Shown: piece by piece, positions 61,614 to 64,000 of the stretch
How positions within the stretch are numbered: the first letter of the stretch is position 1
Layout of the letters: each line of letters opens with the position of its first letter
Assembly (NCBI RefSeq): GCF_002850255.1
Contig: NZ_CP022522.1
Span: forward strand, 1,478,986 to 1,542,985
Length of the DNA stretch: 64,000 bases
DNA from: Pseudoalteromonas sp. NC201
GTDB taxonomy: Bacteria; Pseudomonadota; Gammaproteobacteria; Enterobacterales; Alteromonadaceae
Reading direction: 5' to 3'
Translations under genes and position numbers: made by a program
Notes under the pieces: generated by a model
What the model saw: the letters and a program-made list of their open reading frames with translations, nothing else
What the model was told of the DNA's origin: nothing
Databases searched by the model: none

Positions 61614-62099
61614 TTAAAGTGATAAAAGTGGCATCTTACTCACCGCTAAATACATCACGATAACGACTGAAACCGGTATGGTTAAGAGTGCAAGTTTAGT
61701 AAAAGGGCCGTGGTAGAGCGCTAACCAACGCCGTTGCTGAGCGCTTGCAATGCCCAAGTGGACACTTTTAGATGCCTTTGCTGCTAACCAATTTCCCAAG
61801 AAAATATCCACAATCTCTAACGGGATAATCACGAGACCGACCACAAGTAGCTTTTGCTGGAGCCATGGAGATGTAAACCATCCAGCTAAAAAAGCCATAG
61901 AAAAGCCTGTTAATAAGAGGACAATAAATGCTACATGTTCCAGTGTGACCATAAGAAAAAATACATGAGCCACCTTCGCGGTCACCGGTCCTATATTTTC
62001 ATTTTCTATTGCTTTTAACACAAGCCAAGCACCAAGAGCTGGGCCGAGCCAAAAAATCAAGGCGCCTATGTGCACTAATTTTAAGATTGCGTATTCCAT
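61614..62099 (-). CDS. DUF2269/CopD-like integral membrane protein
   Basis: A 161-residue protein of four membrane helices. The first helix has HIGALIFWLGPALGAW, which matches the heme/histidine helix of DUF2269/CopD-like proteins; a second histidine is in LEHVAFIVLLLTG. A role in metal or redox chemistry is possible, but there is no direct evidence. Its start overlaps the end of the upstream membrane gene by 19 bases, so they form an operon. Confidence 0.65.
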   Translation of the reverse strand: MEYAILKLVHIGALIFWLGPALGAWLVLKAIENENIGPVTAKVAHVFFLMVTLEHVAFIVLLLTGFSMAFLAGWFTSPWLQQKLLVVGLVIIPLEIVDIFLGNWLAAKASKSVHLGIASAQQRRWLALYHGPFTKLALLTIPVSVVIVMYLAVSKMPLLSL

Positions 62100-62740
62100 C
62101 TAGGCCTCAAAACTTGATGTGCAAAGATAATCATCCAAAGTGTACTAAGAGTCATGCTTGATGCAGTAAATATCTCAGCAGCTTTAAGTTGACCAGCAGC
62201 GATAGATACAGACAGCAATAAACCTAAAATCCAAGCGGTGACCCCCCACACTGACACCCATGTTTTAAATATACCTTGCTTAATGGCTAGACAGGTTAAC
62301 GTAAGCCCTCCTAAATTATAAAGGCCATTACCTAAGTAACCGGTTAGATGGGTTGCAATATGCTCAAACAGTAAAAATACAGATTCGCCCATGGCTAAAT
62401 GAACTACTTTTGGTAAAACAAAGGCATAAATCACTTCAGCAATGAGATCTGGGGCCACACCCAATGCGACTAATAGCAGGGCAACACGCTTTCTAAAGTC
62501 TGCTTTGAGCTCATCTGCTAAAATAACACTAAATACTAAAAGACCTAGTGCAGAGAACATCCAAGCTATCCAAGACCACTGCCACAATACTAAGTTTTCG
62601 GCAATAAACTCCATACGCATTATTACCGTATTATCAAGAGGCAAGCCAGGACGCATCGGTCCATTCATTAAAAGGCATGCCGCAGTAATTATTGCAGCAA
62701 TTAGATAAACAACAACAAATTTGGTTTTGTATTGATCCAT
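62081..62740 (-). CDS. Hypothetical polytopic membrane protein
   Basis: A 219-residue protein with about six to seven membrane helices and short loops. Motif-like stretches are NLVLWQWSWIAWMFSALGLLVF and FEHIATHLTGYLGNGLYNLGGL. It resembles DUF4386-type small membrane proteins, but the assignment is weak. It overlaps the DUF2269-like gene. The ribosome site upstream of ATG 62740 is poor. Confidence 0.6.
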   Translation of the reverse strand: MDQYKTKFVVVYLIAAIITAACLLMNGPMRPGLPLDNTVIMRMEFIAENLVLWQWSWIAWMFSALGLLVFSVILADELKADFRKRVALLLVALGVAPDLIAEVIYAFVLPKVVHLAMGESVFLLFEHIATHLTGYLGNGLYNLGGLTLTCLAIKQGIFKTWVSVWGVTAWILGLLLSVSIAAGQLKAAEIFTASSMTLSTLWMIIFAHQVLRPRWNTQS

Positions 62741-63129
62741 TGGTTTTATGTCTGGATTAGAGTCCTTTGGTTCATCTTAAATCTATACCCAAAATTGGTA
62801 AAGTCTTAGTCTGAATAGACATTATTTACTCGGTGAAAATTGAATAACCCTTTTCTTTAAACTATAGCGGTTAACCGGAGTTGTGATGTCTACGCTCATG
62901 CTCTCGATATCAAAAGACTTGTAAATCATGGCTTATCTAGCTTTAATGGAGGAGTGGAGAGTTGAGTTCTCAATTAGAGGTCTTTAGCCATTGATTTTAA
63001 GATGAGGCAGGTGAATAGTAGTTCCTTAAATGATTTTAACTCATTAGGAATGAATTCCATAGACTTCAGTCAATATGAAACACTTGCTTGAAATGCGTAA
63101 TCACTTACAACAATAAAAGGGAATGAAAA
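62741..63129. other. Gene-poor stretch beside the IS66 element
   Basis: 389 AT-rich bases. It contains only very short open frames, the longest being 29 codons at 63002-63091 without a ribosome site. It is probably a mixture of a promoter for the membrane genes and decayed sequence. Confidence 0.5.
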
Positions 63130-63195
63130 ATGAACGATAATGATGAATACTGGGGGATGCCGCTAAATACATACTGTATGTTATTACATTTGAGC
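63130..63195 (+). pseudogene. 5' fragment of a small gene interrupted by IS66
   Basis: ATG 63130 has AAAGGGA upstream. The frame reads MNDNDEYWGMPLNTYCMLLHL and then crosses into the IS66 left end, stopping at 63210. This suggests that the element landed in a gene whose remainder is beyond the window. The alternative, chance, remains open. Confidence 0.35.
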
Positions 63196-63277
63196 GTAAG
63201 CGTCGCCTGAACCACACCTAGCTACTGAATACGCTCAGCCTATAAAGTACAACTCTGACCTCAATTCGGAGCTGACC

Positions 63278-63580
63278 ATGCCTAAACACAAAACCGCAGA
63301 GCAATGGCTGCAACTTATCGAACAACAGGAACTCAGTGGTTTGTCTGTCACTGACTTCTGCACGCAGCACAACCTTAGTACCAAGTCTTTTTATAATCGC
63401 CGAAGTAAACTTCGCACTAAAAAACCACCTGAGTCATCTTTTATTGCCGCTAAGCCTGCTGCATCTGAGTCCGTTTCTCTGCCTGAGTTGTTACAGCTCA
63501 AGCATGGTCAGAATACGGTGTTGTTGCCATCAAACACAGATGCTCTGTGGTTGGCTGCACTGCTCAGGGCGCTGTCTTGA
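63278..63580 (+). CDS. tnpA: IS66 accessory protein TnpA
   Basis: A 100-residue protein with a helix-turn-helix of the IS66 OrfA type (QQELSGLSVTDFCTQHNLSTKSFYNRRSKLR), binding the IS ends. GGAG lies 7 bases before ATG 63278. It overlaps tnpB by 4 bases. Confidence 0.92.
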   Translation: MPKHKTAEQWLQLIEQQELSGLSVTDFCTQHNLSTKSFYNRRSKLRTKKPPESSFIAAKPAASESVSLPELLQLKHGQNTVLLPSNTDALWLAALLRALS

Positions 63581-63921
63581 TCTGCTGGCACAATGAGTCT
63601 GTTTACTTGCACCGCCAGCCAGTAGACTTTCGTAAATCCATCAATGGCCTCTCGGCGATTGTTGAGCAAGAAATGGCAGCACACGCGATGAGCGGTCAGG
63701 TGTTTGCGTTTTGCAATAAAAACAAGGACAAGCTGAAGGTGTTATATTGGGATAAAACCGGCTTTGCCTTGTGGTACAAGCGCCTTGAAAAAGACAAGTT
63801 TAAATGGCCCGACAAAGAAGACGATGACGTCATTACACTCAGCGCCGAACAATGGCAGTGGTTATTGTCTGGCTTATCGGTCATTGCCCACAAGCCGCTC
63901 AGCTATGGTTATAACGTATGA
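63577..63921 (+). CDS. tnpB: IS66 accessory protein TnpB
   Basis: A 114-residue protein with the IS66 OrfB signature (VYLHRQPVDFRKSINGLSAIVEQEM, FAFCNKNKDKLKVLYWDKTGFALWYKRLE, LSAEQWQWLLSGL). The start is taken as TTG 63577, overlapping the tnpA stop (TTGA), which is the usual coupling in this family. An upstream in-frame extension would run through tnpA. Required with TnpA and TnpC for transposition. Confidence 0.92.
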   Translation: MICWHNESVYLHRQPVDFRKSINGLSAIVEQEMAAHAMSGQVFAFCNKNKDKLKVLYWDKTGFALWYKRLEKDKFKWPDKEDDDVITLSAEQWQWLLSGLSVIAHKPLSYGYNV

Positions 63922-64000
63922 TCATAACAGGGGTTTTTAGATCACGAATTAATCTAAGCTATTAATTTAAAAACAGTTACTCTGTTGATACAGTAGACTG

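Larger units (their letters stand above)
63196..64000 (+). mobile_element. IS66-family insertion sequence, left part
   Basis: The left end GTAAGCGTCGCCTGAACC at 63196 matches the GTAA start typical of IS66 inverted repeats. It encodes tnpA and tnpB in the standard overlapping order. tnpC (the large transposase) and the right end lie beyond the window. The 8 bases before the element (ATTTGAGC) are the expected target duplication. Confidence 0.85.

Noticed and set aside
63002..63091. 29-codon open frame before the IS66 element
   Set aside because: No ribosome site and no family features; kept only as a note in the gap description.
1..64000. tRNA or rRNA genes
   Set aside because: No cloverleaf with T-loop and anticodon signature or rRNA sequence was recognised by eye; an automated scan would be decisive.

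Overview
The window looks like a chromosomal segment of a marine gammaproteobacterium of the order Alteromonadales, most probably Pseudoalteromonas or a close relative. This is inferred from the gene order (che cluster, then FliK-like genes, then ccm), the ParC/ParP chemotaxis anchors, a TonB2-type energy-transduction cluster, leucine dehydrogenase, the moderate GC content, and two kinds of short terminal-inverted-repeat element. No database search was possible. Nearly all of it is ordered core genome. The only clear mobile element is an IS66-type insertion cut off by the right edge.

Layout. 1-5.5 kb: 3' end of cheA, then cheB, parC, parP, cheW and a DUF2802 gene, i.e. the polar-flagellar chemotaxis core, closed by a 269-bp non-coding inverted-repeat element. 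5.8-8.6 kb, minus strand: a small FlhB C-domain homologue and a FliK-like hook-length protein. 8.7-15.7 kb: complete cytochrome c maturation operon ccmABCDEFGHI, with mlaA attached. 16.5-25.5 kb: TonB-dependent copper receptor, EAL/HDOD signalling protein, putP, bcp-gcvR, bamC (without its usual neighbour dapA) and a YjiH-type membrane protein. 26-29.3 kb, minus strand: a lipid-anchored kexin-like subtilase followed at once by a small exported protein, resembling the Aeromonas ASP/ORF2 protease-chaperone pair. 29.4-36.8 kb: sdaA, pabB-nudL, fumarase, leucine dehydrogenase and a CAT-family acetyltransferase. 37.1-42.1 kb: DUF3450-ttpC-exbB-exbD-tonB-TPR, a TonB2-like system that could power outer-membrane receptors such as the copper receptor. 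42.2-44.5 kb: a lipoprotein, a DksA/TraR-type zinc-finger protein and dusC.

The most striking locus is 44.8-47.1 kb. A secreted precursor peptide with eight tandem copies of a double EGKCG motif (16 cysteines) is followed by a DUF692/MNIO enzyme and a DUF2063 partner. This is the layout of the copper-binding bufferin/HvfA-type RiPPs, but the core is greatly expanded by a 51-bp minisatellite. A 39-codon membrane-peptide gene follows.

47.7-58.6 kb: apt, dnaX (with a canonical A AAA AAG slippery heptamer predicted to give a gamma subunit), ybaB, recR and htpG. The ybaB-recR junction is split by about 5 kb carrying a PUA/EVE-like protein plus an Mrr-type nuclease (a candidate modified-DNA defence pair), a rhomboid protease and an M13 peptidase. 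htpG has a textbook sigma-32 promoter. 58.7-62.7 kb: a thiol peroxidase with an apparent signal peptide, a receiver-CheC fusion with a diguanylate cyclase, and two overlapping membrane-protein genes. 63.2 kb to the end: IS66 tnpA and tnpB, possibly inserted into a small gene.
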